From Microbacterium sp. SZ1 (GTDB taxonomy: Bacteria; Actinomycetota; Actinomycetes; Actinomycetales; Microbacteriaceae): a DNA stretch of 59,902 nucleotides. The DNA lies in contig NZ_LPVV01000042.1 in the NCBI RefSeq assembly GCF_002362255.1, positions 1-59,902 on the forward strand. Direction: 5' to 3'. The notes beneath the pieces were generated by a model. The model saw only the letters and a program-made list of their open reading frames with translations. It was not told where the DNA came from and did no database searches. Of this stretch, positions 41,458 through 49,565 are shown one piece after another; positions within the stretch are counted from its first letter, which is position 1, and every line of letters starts with the position of its first letter. Position numbers and translations under genes: made by a program.

Positions 41458-43167
41458 CTACAGAGCCGGGGTGCGAGGCGGGGGAGTGCGGCGCTCGCCC
41501 GGACCGCCGATCGCCTCGAACGCCGCCGCGAGGCGCAGCAGCGCCGTGTCGTCGTAGGCGCGACCGGCGAAGGTCAGCCCGATCGGCATCCCGATGTCGT
41601 CCATGAGGCCCATCGGCACGGTGACCGTCGGGATGCCGAGGTGCCGCACGACGAGGTTGCCGTTCGCGATCCACGTGCCGTTGCGCCAGCCGAGGTCGGC
41701 CGACGCCTCGTTCACGTCCATGTCGGCGGGCCCGACATCGGCGACAGCGGGGAACACGACGGCGTCGAGGCCCAGGCCGTCCATCCACTGCTCGAGGTCG
41801 ACGCGGCGGGTCTCCTCCAGTCCGCGCAGCCCATCGGGGAGCTCCGGCATGTCGGCGATCCCGACGCCGGGGTTCTCGCGCACCCAGCCCGGGTACTCGG
41901 CGATATCGTCGTCGAAGCCGGTGTAGCGGTCGGGTAGCGCGCCCTCCGGCTGCGGGAAGATCGTCGCCCCGTCGACATCGGCGAGGGTCGACAGGCGGGG
42001 ATCGCCGTTCGCCCGCAGGAAGTCCTCCCAGCCCCACGCCGACAGGTCGACGATCTCCCGGCGCAGATACTCGGGAGACACGAGCCCGCGGGTCGCAATG
42101 GTCGGAGCGCCCGGACGGTCGCCCTCGTAGTTCGACACGACGGGGAAGTCGACCTCGACGACTGCGGCTCCGGCGGCTTCCAGGTCGCGACGGGCGGCCT
42201 CCCACCGGGCGATCACCGACGCGCGCGTGTCGATGCGCTGCCCCGTCGGACCGCCGATGCCGGGAGCGTCGGCTGTGCCGGCATCCGGATCCGCGTTGAT
42301 GTACATGCGGGGGATGCCGATGCGGGCACCGCGCAGAGCCTCTCCGCCGTTCGCGAGCGCCGGGTACGAGTCAGGCCGCACGTCCGATGCGGCGGGAAGC
42401 GCGACCCACGGCTGGGCGCGCCAGAAATCCCCGCGGATCTCGGCGTCGTCCGCGACGATCACGTCGAGCACCTCGAGCAGATCGGCCATCGTGCGGGCGT
42501 GCGGCACGACGACGTCCATCGTGGGCACGAGGGGCCAGTTGCCGCGGGTCGAGATCACGCCGCGCGAGGGGGTGTACGCGCACAGGGCGTTGTTCGTCGC
42601 GGGGCCCCGGCCGCTCGACCAGGTCTCCTCGCCGAGTCCGAAGGCCGCGAAGCTCGCAGCGGTGGCGGTGCCGGATCCGTTCGACGACCCGGACGCGAAC
42701 GGCGCCGTGAGGAAGTCGGCATTGTACGGGCTCTCCGCGCGGCCGTAGACGCCGCGCTGCATGCCGCCGTTCGCCATCGGCGGCATGTTCGTCAGGCCGA
42801 GGCAGATCGCGCCGCCGGCCCGCAGGCGCTCGATCGTGAAGGCGTCGCGCTGCGCGACGAGCTCGGCGAAGGCCGGGCTGCCGGATGCCGCGGTGAGGCC
42901 GCGCACGAGATAGCTGTCCTTCGCGGTGTACGGGATGCCGTCGAGCGGCCCGAGCGTCTCACCGCGGGCGCGGCGGGCGTCGGATGCCGCGGCCTCGGCG
43001 CGGGCCTCGGGGTTGCGGACCACCACGGCGTTCAGCGACGTCGCGGTGCCGGGGGCGTCGAAGGCGTCGATGCGGGCGAGGTACGCGTCGACGAGGTCGA
43101 TCGCCGTGGCAGCTCCGCTCTCGAGCGCGCGGCGGAGCTCGGCGATGGTTGCTTCGTGGACGTTCAC
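41458..43167 (-). CDS. Amidase-signature family hydrolase
   Basis: 569 aa. Amidase-signature enzyme with catalytic Lys in PLDGIPYTAKDSY and the Ser-rich region PFASGSSNGSGTATAASFAAF; the nucleophile segment reads EETWSSGRGPA rather than the common GGSIR. It hydrolyses a carboxamide. The GTG start overlaps the agmatine deiminase stop by 4 nt (GTGA), so both are co-translated. The partner suggests a carbamoylputrescine or related amide, but that step is normally done by a nitrilase-family enzyme, so the assignment is inference. Confidence 0.85.
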   Translation of the reverse strand: MNVHEATIAELRRALESGAATAIDLVDAYLARIDAFDAPGTATSLNAVVVRNPEARAEAAASDARRARGETLGPLDGIPYTAKDSYLVRGLTAASGSPAFAELVAQRDAFTIERLRAGGAICLGLTNMPPMANGGMQRGVYGRAESPYNADFLTAPFASGSSNGSGTATAASFAAFGLGEETWSSGRGPATNNALCAYTPSRGVISTRGNWPLVPTMDVVVPHARTMADLLEVLDVIVADDAEIRGDFWRAQPWVALPAASDVRPDSYPALANGGEALRGARIGIPRMYINADPDAGTADAPGIGGPTGQRIDTRASVIARWEAARRDLEAAGAAVVEVDFPVVSNYEGDRPGAPTIATRGLVSPEYLRREIVDLSAWGWEDFLRANGDPRLSTLADVDGATIFPQPEGALPDRYTGFDDDIAEYPGWVRENPGVGIADMPELPDGLRGLEETRRVDLEQWMDGLGLDAVVFPAVADVGPADMDVNEASADLGWRNGTWIANGNLVVRHLGIPTVTVPMGLMDDIGMPIGLTFAGRAYDDTALLRLAAAFEAIGGPGERRTPPPRTPAL

Positions 43168-44207
43168 GGGTGCACCGCCTCGACGCGTGGCTGCTGCTGT
43201 GTGATGCAGTGGATGCCGCCGCCGCGGTCGAACAGCGGGCGCGCGTCGACGGTGACGACCCGCCGACCGGGGTAGGCGTCGGCGAGGATCTCGCGCGCCG
43301 CGGCATCCGCCTTCTCCTCGCCGAAGCCGCACGCGACGACGCCGTCGTTCGTGACGAGGTGGTTGACGTAGCTCCAGTCGACGAAGCCTTCGTCGTCGCG
43401 CAGCGTGGCGGGCGCGGGCAGGTCGATGATCTCGAAGCGGCGACCGGCGGCATCCGTCTGGCCGGCGAGGTGCGACCGCAGCTCGCGACTCACCTCGTGG
43501 TCGGGGTGGTCGGGGTCGCGCTGGTCGTGCAGCAGCAGGCGGCCGGGGGAGACGATGGTCGCGACGATGTCGACGTGTCCGTTCGTGCCGAAGTCGTCGT
43601 AGTCGCGGGTGAGCCCGCGGGGTAGCCAGACGGCTTTCGCGGCGCCGATCGTGCGTGCCATCTCGGCCTCGACCCGCTGTCGGTCAGCATACGGGTTGCG
43701 GCGGGGGTCGAGCTGCACGGTGTCGGTGAGCAGCACCGTGCCCTCGCCGTCGACGTGGATGCCGCCTCCCTCGTTGACCAGCGTCGAGCTGACGAGCTCG
43801 GCGCCGACGGCTCCGGCCATGATGCGGGCGTGCTGGGCGGCCTTGCGCCATTGCGCCCACTCCGGGGCGCCCCAGCCGTTGAAGATCCAGTCCACGGCGC
43901 CGAGCACGCCGGGACGTTCGTCGTCGACGACGAACGTGGGGCCGGAGTCGCGCATCCAGAACTCGTCGACCGGAGCTTCGACGATGTCGATGTCGCGGCT
44001 CAGCATGCGCCGGGCCCTGGCGACCTCGGCGGGGTCGACGAGCATCGTGACCGGCTCGAACTCGGCGACCGCGTGGGCGACGGCGGTCCATGTGTCGTAG
44101 CCCTCTTCGCGCTCGGCGGCAGTGTCGCCGAGCGTCGGACCCTCGGCGGGGAACGCCATCCAGGTGCGCTCGTGGGGCGCCGTCTCGGCGGGCATGCGCC
44201 AGGCCAT
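43164..44207 (-). CDS. aguA: Agmatine deiminase
   Basis: 347 aa, guanidino-modifying (pentein) enzyme converting agmatine to N-carbamoylputrescine and ammonia. Family blocks: ETAPHERTWMAFP, FWMRDSGPTFVVDD, VNEGGGIHVDGEGTVLLT, DYDDFGTNGHVDI, and the catalytic Cys in DRGGGIHCITQQ. AGGAG is 8 nt before ATG 44207. It is divergent from TetR 44285 and coupled to an amidase. Confidence 0.92.
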   Translation of the reverse strand: MAWRMPAETAPHERTWMAFPAEGPTLGDTAAEREEGYDTWTAVAHAVAEFEPVTMLVDPAEVARARRMLSRDIDIVEAPVDEFWMRDSGPTFVVDDERPGVLGAVDWIFNGWGAPEWAQWRKAAQHARIMAGAVGAELVSSTLVNEGGGIHVDGEGTVLLTDTVQLDPRRNPYADRQRVEAEMARTIGAAKAVWLPRGLTRDYDDFGTNGHVDIVATIVSPGRLLLHDQRDPDHPDHEVSRELRSHLAGQTDAAGRRFEIIDLPAPATLRDDEGFVDWSYVNHLVTNDGVVACGFGEEKADAAAREILADAYPGRRVVTVDARPLFDRGGGIHCITQQQPRVEAVHP

Positions 44208-44247
44208 GGGTCGTCTCCTCACCGCGATCGCCCGCGCCCTCGCGCTA

Positions 44248-44276
44248 TTGAACATGCGATCAACAGGTGCTACGGT
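44248..44276 (+). promoter_or_regulatory. tetR promoter with overlapping operator
   Basis: TTGAAC (44248-44253), a 17-nt spacer and TACGGT (44271-44276) form a promoter ending 8 nt before the ATG at 44285 (leaderless). TTGAACATGCGATCAA (44248-44263) is an imperfect palindrome with TTGA/TCAA ends over the -35, a probable TetR site also able to control the divergent deiminase-amidase pair. Confidence 0.6.
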
Positions 44277-44284
44277 AACCCCTG

Positions 44285-44932
44285 ATGAACAGCACGTCAA
44301 GAGCCGCGACGCCGCGCCGACTCCCGCCCGAGGAGCGCGAGCGATCGATCGTCGACGCGGCCGTCGCTCTCGCCGCCGAGAGCGGTCTGGAGGCTCTCAC
44401 GATCCGAGCGGTCGCTGCCAGAGCGGGTGTGACGCCCGCGCTGGTCGCGCACTACCGTCCGGTCATGGACGCCTTCGTGGCCGAGGTCTTCGGCGCGATC
44501 GTCGCGGCCGAGCGCGAGGAGGTGATCGCCTCCCACGATTCGGACGGCGAGCTGCGGGCGAACCTCCTGCACCTCATCGAGACGCTGCTCGACGAGCACC
44601 GCGACGACGTCGCGGTCGTCTGGGTGCAGTCGTGGGCGCTCGGCGCCCGCAACGAGGCGCTCGCCGCCCGGGTGCGCGCCGAGATGGACCTCTGGCAGAG
44701 CTCGCTCGAAGACCTCATCGCGCGCGCGATAGCCGCCGATCCGCATTCGTCCGTCGATCCGGCGTCGGCGGCGTGGATGCTGCTGGCCATGGTCGACGGC
44801 ATGAGCGCGCACTCTCTCGTGAAGTGGGCGCCGCGTGACCGGGCCGCGCTCGCTCGCCGCACTCTCGCGGCCGTCCTCGACATCCCTGCGGATGCCGTGG
44901 CGCCCGCCGTGCACATCTCGACAGACAGGTAG
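44285..44932 (+). CDS. TetR-family regulator (BetI-like)
   Basis: 215 aa. HTH at residues about 38-60 (TIRAVAARAGVTPALVAHYR), with a BetI/KstR-style C-terminal helical domain. It is located between the divergent agmatine deiminase/amidase pair and a group II decarboxylase, 11 bp upstream of the latter, so it probably regulates both sides. Ligand may be an amine or amino acid (inference). Confidence 0.86.
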   Translation: MNSTSRAATPRRLPPEERERSIVDAAVALAAESGLEALTIRAVAARAGVTPALVAHYRPVMDAFVAEVFGAIVAAEREEVIASHDSDGELRANLLHLIETLLDEHRDDVAVVWVQSWALGARNEALAARVRAEMDLWQSSLEDLIARAIAADPHSSVDPASAAWMLLAMVDGMSAHSLVKWAPRDRAALARRTLAAVLDIPADAVAPAVHISTDR

Positions 44933-44943
44933 GAAGAACCCTC

Positions 44944-46317
44944 ATGGGCGCAGAACGCATGCACGCGGCATCCGCGGAGTCGACGGCGATCGTCGACGCC
45001 GTGCTCGACTACTCCCGGAGGCGGATGCTGGCGGCCGACGTGCCGCTCGACAAGCCGCAGACACCGGCCGAGCTGAACCGCCTCGTCGGCACGACCATCA
45101 CCGACGCCGGTCTCGGTGCGCAGCGGGCGCTGAGCGTGTTCGAGCACATCCTCGCCCCGGCGTGCCTCACCACGAGCCACCCCTCGTACCTGTCGTTCAT
45201 CCCGACGGCTCCGACCATGGCGGCGATCGCGTTCGACCTCGTCGTCTCGGCATCCGGCCTGTACGGAGGCAGCTGGCTCGAGGGCGCCGGCGCCGTGCAC
45301 GCCGAGAACGAGGTGCTCTCGTTCCTCGCGGCCGAGTTCGGCCTGCCCGCCGGCGCCGGGGGAGTGTTCGTGCAGGGCGGCACGATCGGCAACCTGTCGG
45401 CGCTCGTCGCGGCGCGGGAGGCCGCTCGGGTCCGTTTAACGGAGCGCGGCGTCGAGCCCCCCGCACGCTGGAAGATCGTGTGCAGCGTCGAGGCGCACTC
45501 CTCGAACAAGTCAGCCGCGAAGGTCATGGACGCCGATGTGCTGCTCGTGCCCGCGGGGCCGGACGGGGTGCTGCGAGCGGACGCCGTGCGCGAAGCGCTC
45601 CGCGAGCACGGCGACGAGATCTGCGCCGTGGTCGCCACGGCGGGGTCGACGAACTTCGGGATCGTCGACGACATCGCCGGGATCGCGGCGCTCAAGGACG
45701 AGTTCGACTTCTGGCTGCACATCGACGGCGCCTACGGCCTCACCGCGATGCTCTCGCCGGAGGCCCGCCCGATCTTCGCCGGGGTGGAGCGTGCCGACTC
45801 GGTGATCGTCGACCCGCACAAGTGGCTGTTCGCGCCGTTCGACTGCTGCGCGCTCATCTACCGCGACCCCGAAACCGGCCGACGCGCGCACACGCAGCAC
45901 GCCGAGTACCTCGACGCCCTGACGGATGCCGGCGACTACAGCCCCTCGGACTACTCGATCCAGCTGACCCGGCGGCCGCGCGGACTGCCGCTGTGGTTCT
46001 CGCTCGCGACCTACGGGGTCGAGGCGTACCGCGAGGCGGTGGGGGCGACGATCGCCCTCACGACGCGCATCGCGGACGAGATCGCCGCGCGCCCCGAGCT
46101 GCGACTCGTCCGTGACCCCCAGCTCTCGGTCGTCGTGTTCGAGCGCGAAGGCTGGGACCGCGCCGACTACGACCGCTGGTCCGACGCGCTGCTCGACTCG
46201 CAGCGCGCGTTCGTCGTGCCGAGCTCGCACCAGGGGCGCCCGAACACCCGGTTCGCGATCCTGAACCCGCTGACGACCTTCGACGACCTCGTCGGGATCC
46301 TCGACACGATGAAGTGA
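44944..46317 (+). CDS. Group II PLP-dependent amino-acid decarboxylase
   Basis: 457 aa. It decarboxylates an aromatic or acidic amino acid to the amine. Family blocks: SHPSYLSFIPTAPTMAA, FVQGGTIGNLSALVAAR, SVEAHSSNKSAAKVM, HIDGAYGLTAML, and the PLP lysine in VDPHKWLFAPFDC. GGAAG is 8-12 nt before the ATG. It follows the TetR gene closely. Substrate is not fixed; with agmatine deiminase beside it, arginine, ornithine or an aromatic amino acid are candidates. It ends before a hairpin-rich intergenic element. Confidence 0.9.
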   Translation: MGAERMHAASAESTAIVDAVLDYSRRRMLAADVPLDKPQTPAELNRLVGTTITDAGLGAQRALSVFEHILAPACLTTSHPSYLSFIPTAPTMAAIAFDLVVSASGLYGGSWLEGAGAVHAENEVLSFLAAEFGLPAGAGGVFVQGGTIGNLSALVAAREAARVRLTERGVEPPARWKIVCSVEAHSSNKSAAKVMDADVLLVPAGPDGVLRADAVREALREHGDEICAVVATAGSTNFGIVDDIAGIAALKDEFDFWLHIDGAYGLTAMLSPEARPIFAGVERADSVIVDPHKWLFAPFDCCALIYRDPETGRRAHTQHAEYLDALTDAGDYSPSDYSIQLTRRPRGLPLWFSLATYGVEAYREAVGATIALTTRIADEIAARPELRLVRDPQLSVVVFEREGWDRADYDRWSDALLDSQRAFVVPSSHQGRPNTRFAILNPLTTFDDLVGILDTMK

Positions 46318-46327
46318 CTCCCGATGC

Positions 46328-46406
46328 CGAGCCACCCCCTCGTGCTCGAGCGGCCCCCTTGCGATCACTCGCAAGAGGGGTGGTTCGGTCGAAGAGGGGT
46401 GGCTCG
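46328..46406. repeat. CCACCCC/GGGGTGG intergenic palindrome, copy 2
   Basis: CGAGCCACCCC (46328-46338) pairs perfectly with GGGGTGGCTCG (46396-46406), enclosing a second hairpin. Resembles 23873-23953 in motif and layout. Confidence 0.65.
46354..46380. terminator. Inner hairpin, bidirectional terminator
   Basis: CTTGCGA-tcac-TCGCAAG, extended by CCCC and GGGG with a bulged A, lies between the convergent decarboxylase and hydrolase genes. Confidence 0.75.
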
Positions 46407-46430
46407 ACAGGGGAGGGATGAGGGATGGCG

Positions 46431-47501
46431 TCAGCGCGTCGTGTGCGCGGCGAGGAAGTCGATCGTCTGCTGCAGCGCCGTCTGCGCGTCGGGCAGGTCT
46501 AGGTGGAACTGGTACTCGTGCGGCAGCGCCGGCTTGTGCGGCGCGGGCCAGAACAGTGTCGTGACCTCCACGCCGAGGGAGTCGAGCCTCTTCGCCAGCG
46601 GGATCGACTGGGTCCAGGTGAGGCCGTCGCCGTTGCCGCCCGAGATGTAGGTGGCGGGGAAGTCCGCCGTGACCCAGTCGATGGTCGACATCGTCGCGCC
46701 GGTGGAGTCCTCCGCCCAGGTCTTCGTGCCGGAGTACGCCCACATCGCCGACTTCAGACCCCACCCCGCGACGCCGTCGAGCTCCGCGAGCGCGGCCAGG
46801 TCGTACACGCCGCAGTTCAAGACGGTCGCGACGACCTGCGAGGCCTGCAGCGCCGGCTCGATGTCCATGATCTCGGCGTAGTCGCGGCTGGTGATGAGCG
46901 TGGCCATCTGGCTGGCCAGCTGTCCGCCCGCGGAGTCGCCCGCGAGCACGATCCGGTCGGCGTCGACGCCGAGCTCGTCGGCATGCTCGTCGATGTAGGC
47001 GAGCGCCTCGTTGAGCTGGTGCACCGCGAGGGGGTACACGCCCTCAGGCCCGATCGTGTAGTTGACGCCGATCGTCGTGTATCCCTCGCCCGCGAGGATG
47101 CGCAGGTACGGATCGACGTTCTCCTTCTCGCCCGAGATCCAGGCGCCGCCATGGATCCAGACGATCGTGGGAAGGGGGTCGGTGGCGGATGCCGGGGCGA
47201 AGACGTCCATCGTGGTCTCAGCGCCCGCGTCGCCGTACGACACGTCGAGCTTCTCGGTGAGCTCGGTGTCCGGCACGTGCCTGTCCATCTCGGCCGCTGT
47301 CTCGGCGCCGCCCCTCTCGAACACCGAGCGGATGAGCATGGCAGAGGGCCACGGAGAGACGGCGCTGACGATCGCGGCGATAGCAACGACGACGATGACG
47401 ATCAGCAGCACGATTTTCGTGCGGTGCCACGGGCGGCGTGCACGACTCTCTGTCGTGGTTTCGATCGGTGCACTCTCGTCGGCGGGCGCGCTCATCGTCA
47501 T
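46431..47501 (-). CDS. Membrane-anchored alpha/beta hydrolase (HSL-like)
   Basis: 356 aa. A single N-terminal membrane helix (TKIVLLIVIVVVAIAAIV, about residues 29-46) places the catalytic domain outside. Hydrolase motifs are the oxyanion segment VWIHGGAWISGE and nucleophile elbow LAGDSAGGQLA; the late His lies in FWPAPHKPALPHEYQF. It is the hormone-sensitive-lipase-type esterase pattern. ATG 47501 has GGAGAGGGG upstream; ATG 47495 is also in frame. Substrate unknown. Confidence 0.86.
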   Translation of the reverse strand: MTMSAPADESAPIETTTESRARRPWHRTKIVLLIVIVVVAIAAIVSAVSPWPSAMLIRSVFERGGAETAAEMDRHVPDTELTEKLDVSYGDAGAETTMDVFAPASATDPLPTIVWIHGGAWISGEKENVDPYLRILAGEGYTTIGVNYTIGPEGVYPLAVHQLNEALAYIDEHADELGVDADRIVLAGDSAGGQLASQMATLITSRDYAEIMDIEPALQASQVVATVLNCGVYDLAALAELDGVAGWGLKSAMWAYSGTKTWAEDSTGATMSTIDWVTADFPATYISGGNGDGLTWTQSIPLAKRLDSLGVEVTTLFWPAPHKPALPHEYQFHLDLPDAQTALQQTIDFLAAHTTR

Positions 47502-47566
47502 GGGAATCCCCTCTCCGCGCATCAGTGTGGCAGTATTCCGGTTGCTGCCGCATCTGCCGGGTCGTG

Positions 47567-48100
47567 TCAGGTGGCGGGGCCGCCGAGCCCGCGCACGATG
47601 GTCTGCAGTCCATAGGCGAACGCCTGGTCGACGTCGCCGCCGAGGCGGAACGCCCCGGCGAGCTCCATCTGCAGGAAGCCCGTCGCCCAGGCGGTGAAGA
47701 GGCGCGCGGCGTCGAGAGTGTGCTCGGCGCCGACCAGGGATTCACAGGCGCGCAGGACCGGAGCCGACGCACGGTGCAGGGCATCCTCCGGGGCGACGGG
47801 CGTGAACAGCAGCCGGAACGCCTCCGGTCGGTCGTGCGCGAATCGTCGATACACGCCCACCAGCGCGGTCAGGTCGTCCTGGCTCGACGCGAGCCTGGCC
47901 GCGAGGTCGTCCGCCGCCTCCGCGGCGACCGCCTGCAACAGCGCTTCCCGGTCGCGCACTCGTTTGTAGAGCGACGGGGCTCGCACGCCGACGCGGGCGG
48001 CGACCGCCTGCATCGTCACTCCGGCGGGGCCGCTCTCCTCGAGCAGGGCGCAGCCCGCCTGCACGACGGCTCCGGTGGTGGTGCGTTCCGGGGTCGGCAT
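47567..48100 (-). CDS. TetR-family regulator
   Basis: 177 aa. HTH near residues 29-50 (TMQAVAARVGVRAPSLYKRV), then a TetR_C_13/WHG-type C-terminal domain (RFAHDRPEAFRLLFTPVAPE). AGGAG is 7 nt before ATG 48100. It is divergent from the MBL-fold hydrolase at 48187; two palindromes lie between them, so it probably represses both. Confidence 0.87.
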   Translation of the reverse strand: MPTPERTTTGAVVQAGCALLEESGPAGVTMQAVAARVGVRAPSLYKRVRDREALLQAVAAEAADDLAARLASSQDDLTALVGVYRRFAHDRPEAFRLLFTPVAPEDALHRASAPVLRACESLVGAEHTLDAARLFTAWATGFLQMELAGAFRLGGDVDQAFAYGLQTIVRGLGGPAT

Positions 48101-48131
48101 CCGGTTCTCCTGTCTTTCAGAGCCATGGCTA

Positions 48132-48164
48132 TTGACAATAGCTATGATAGCTACGTAACGTAGC
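48132..48164. promoter_or_regulatory. Promoter with two palindromes between tetR and MBL gene
   Basis: TTGACA (48132-48137) and TAACGT (48156-48161) form a rightward promoter with an 18-nt spacer. TAGCTATGATAGCTA (48139-48153) and GCTACGTAACGTAGC (48150-48164) are perfect 7-bp-arm palindromes with one central base each; they overlap each other and the -10. Confidence 0.68.
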
Positions 48165-48186
48165 CATCGCAACCGAAGGGACCGCC

Positions 48187-48897
48187 ATGAAGCTCGCACC
48201 GCACCTGCACCGCTTGGGCAACGACATCGTCGCCTCGTATCTGATCGACCTGCCCGAGGGCATCACGCTCATCGACGCCGGGATGCCGGGGCACTGGCGT
48301 GACCTGCTGCGCGAGCTCGCGGAGATCGGCCGACCGCTCTCCGACGTCCGCGGCGTCGTGCTCACGCACGGCGACAGCGACCACATCGGGTTCGCCGAGC
48401 GGCTGCGCCGCGAGGCCGGGATACCTGTCTTCATCCACGCCGCCGACGCGCACCGCGTCCGCACAGGAGAGAAGCCCAAGACCGCGATGGGGCTGTCGCG
48501 CCTCGGACCGATGCTCGGCTTCCTCGCCTACGGCATCCGTCAGCGCGCACTGCGCACGCCGCACGTGGCCGAGGTCGTGGAGGTCGCCGACGGCGACGTG
48601 CTGGATCTGCCCGGAGCGCCCGTGGTCATCGGGATGCCGGGGCACTCGCCCGGCAGCGTGGCGATCCACGTGCCGGCGGTCGATGCGGTGTTCGTCGGCG
48701 ACGCCTTGACGACGCGCCACGTGCTGACGGGACGCGAGGGCGCGCAGCCGGCGCCCTTCACCGATGAGCCGGAGCGCGCGCTGGCGTCGCTCGACCGACT
48801 CGCCGCGGTTTCGGCATCCTGGGTCCTGCCCGGCCACGGCGCGCCCTGGCACGGCACGCCCGCCGACATCGCGAAGGCCGTGCGCGCGGCCGCGTGA
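48187..48897 (+). CDS. MBL-fold metallo-hydrolase
   Basis: 236 aa. Metallo-beta-lactamase fold with VVLTHGDSDHIG (the usual HxHxDH has Asp at its second His position, so it reads HxDxDH), GMPGHSPGS, FVGDAL and VLPGHG. Such enzymes hydrolyse thioesters, lactones or phosphodiesters; the substrate is not evident. GAAGGG precedes the ATG. Controlled, by inference, by the divergent TetR. Confidence 0.87.
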   Translation: MKLAPHLHRLGNDIVASYLIDLPEGITLIDAGMPGHWRDLLRELAEIGRPLSDVRGVVLTHGDSDHIGFAERLRREAGIPVFIHAADAHRVRTGEKPKTAMGLSRLGPMLGFLAYGIRQRALRTPHVAEVVEVADGDVLDLPGAPVVIGMPGHSPGSVAIHVPAVDAVFVGDALTTRHVLTGREGAQPAPFTDEPERALASLDRLAAVSASWVLPGHGAPWHGTPADIAKAVRAAA

Positions 48898-48995
48898 AAG
48901 CTCGCGCGCCCAGGCTCGGGAATTCGGAGAGCCGTCCGTTTCTCGGATGAGCCGTGCGACATCGTCGGAGAAACGGCGATGCGTCCGAGATCCGC

Positions 48996-49565
48996 TCAAC
49001 GCGCGGCGAGCACCGTCGCCGTGTCGCCGACCGTGAGCTGCGGCGGATACAGCCCCATGACGTGCAGCGCCGCGGCGTGGTTCTCGGCCGTCGAACCAGC
49101 GCACGCGTCGGCGGCGATCGTCACGTGCGCCCCCGCATCCGCCGCCGCGAGCGCCGTCGAGAGCACGCAGCAGTCGGTCGACACCCCGGCCAGCACCACG
49201 CGCGCGCCGCGCCCCACGATCGCCTCGATCTCGGCGCCCCACTTGCCGAACGTCGGCAGGTCGAGAGTCGGATGCGGCGAGAGGTCGCGCGCCTCGGAGA
49301 CGAGCTCGAACAGCGGGTCGTCGGCAGGGCGGTCGGCGAACGGCCACTCCGCGAAGTAGTCGCCCCACGCCGTGGAGCGGTCGGCCGTCGGCATCCATCG
49401 CGTCACCAGCACGCGGTCGCCGAACGCCGCGGCCAGTTCGCGGATGCGCACGATCGCGTCGCCGAAGAACGGCGATCCCCACGCCGAGTCCGGAGAGGCG
49501 AAGATCGTCTGCGGATCGATCACCACGAGCCAGGGCTGGGTCTCCGAGTCGGTCGAGGGGCTCAC
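48996..49565 (-). CDS. Isochorismatase-family cysteine hydrolase
   Basis: 189 aa. N-terminal LVVIDPQTIFASPDSAWGSP carries the catalytic Asp; the Lys is in TFGKWGAEIE, and the nucleophile Cys in LAGVSTDCCVLSTALAA. Related enzymes cleave nicotinamide, ureidoacrylate, N-carbamoyl amides or isochorismate. The GTG start overlaps the NCS1 permease stop (GTGA), so permease and hydrolase form an uptake-and-hydrolysis pair for an amide-type N-heterocycle or its derivative (inference). Confidence 0.87.
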   Translation of the reverse strand: MSPSTDSETQPWLVVIDPQTIFASPDSAWGSPFFGDAIVRIRELAAAFGDRVLVTRWMPTADRSTAWGDYFAEWPFADRPADDPLFELVSEARDLSPHPTLDLPTFGKWGAEIEAIVGRGARVVLAGVSTDCCVLSTALAAADAGAHVTIAADACAGSTAENHAAALHVMGLYPPQLTVGDTATVLAAR

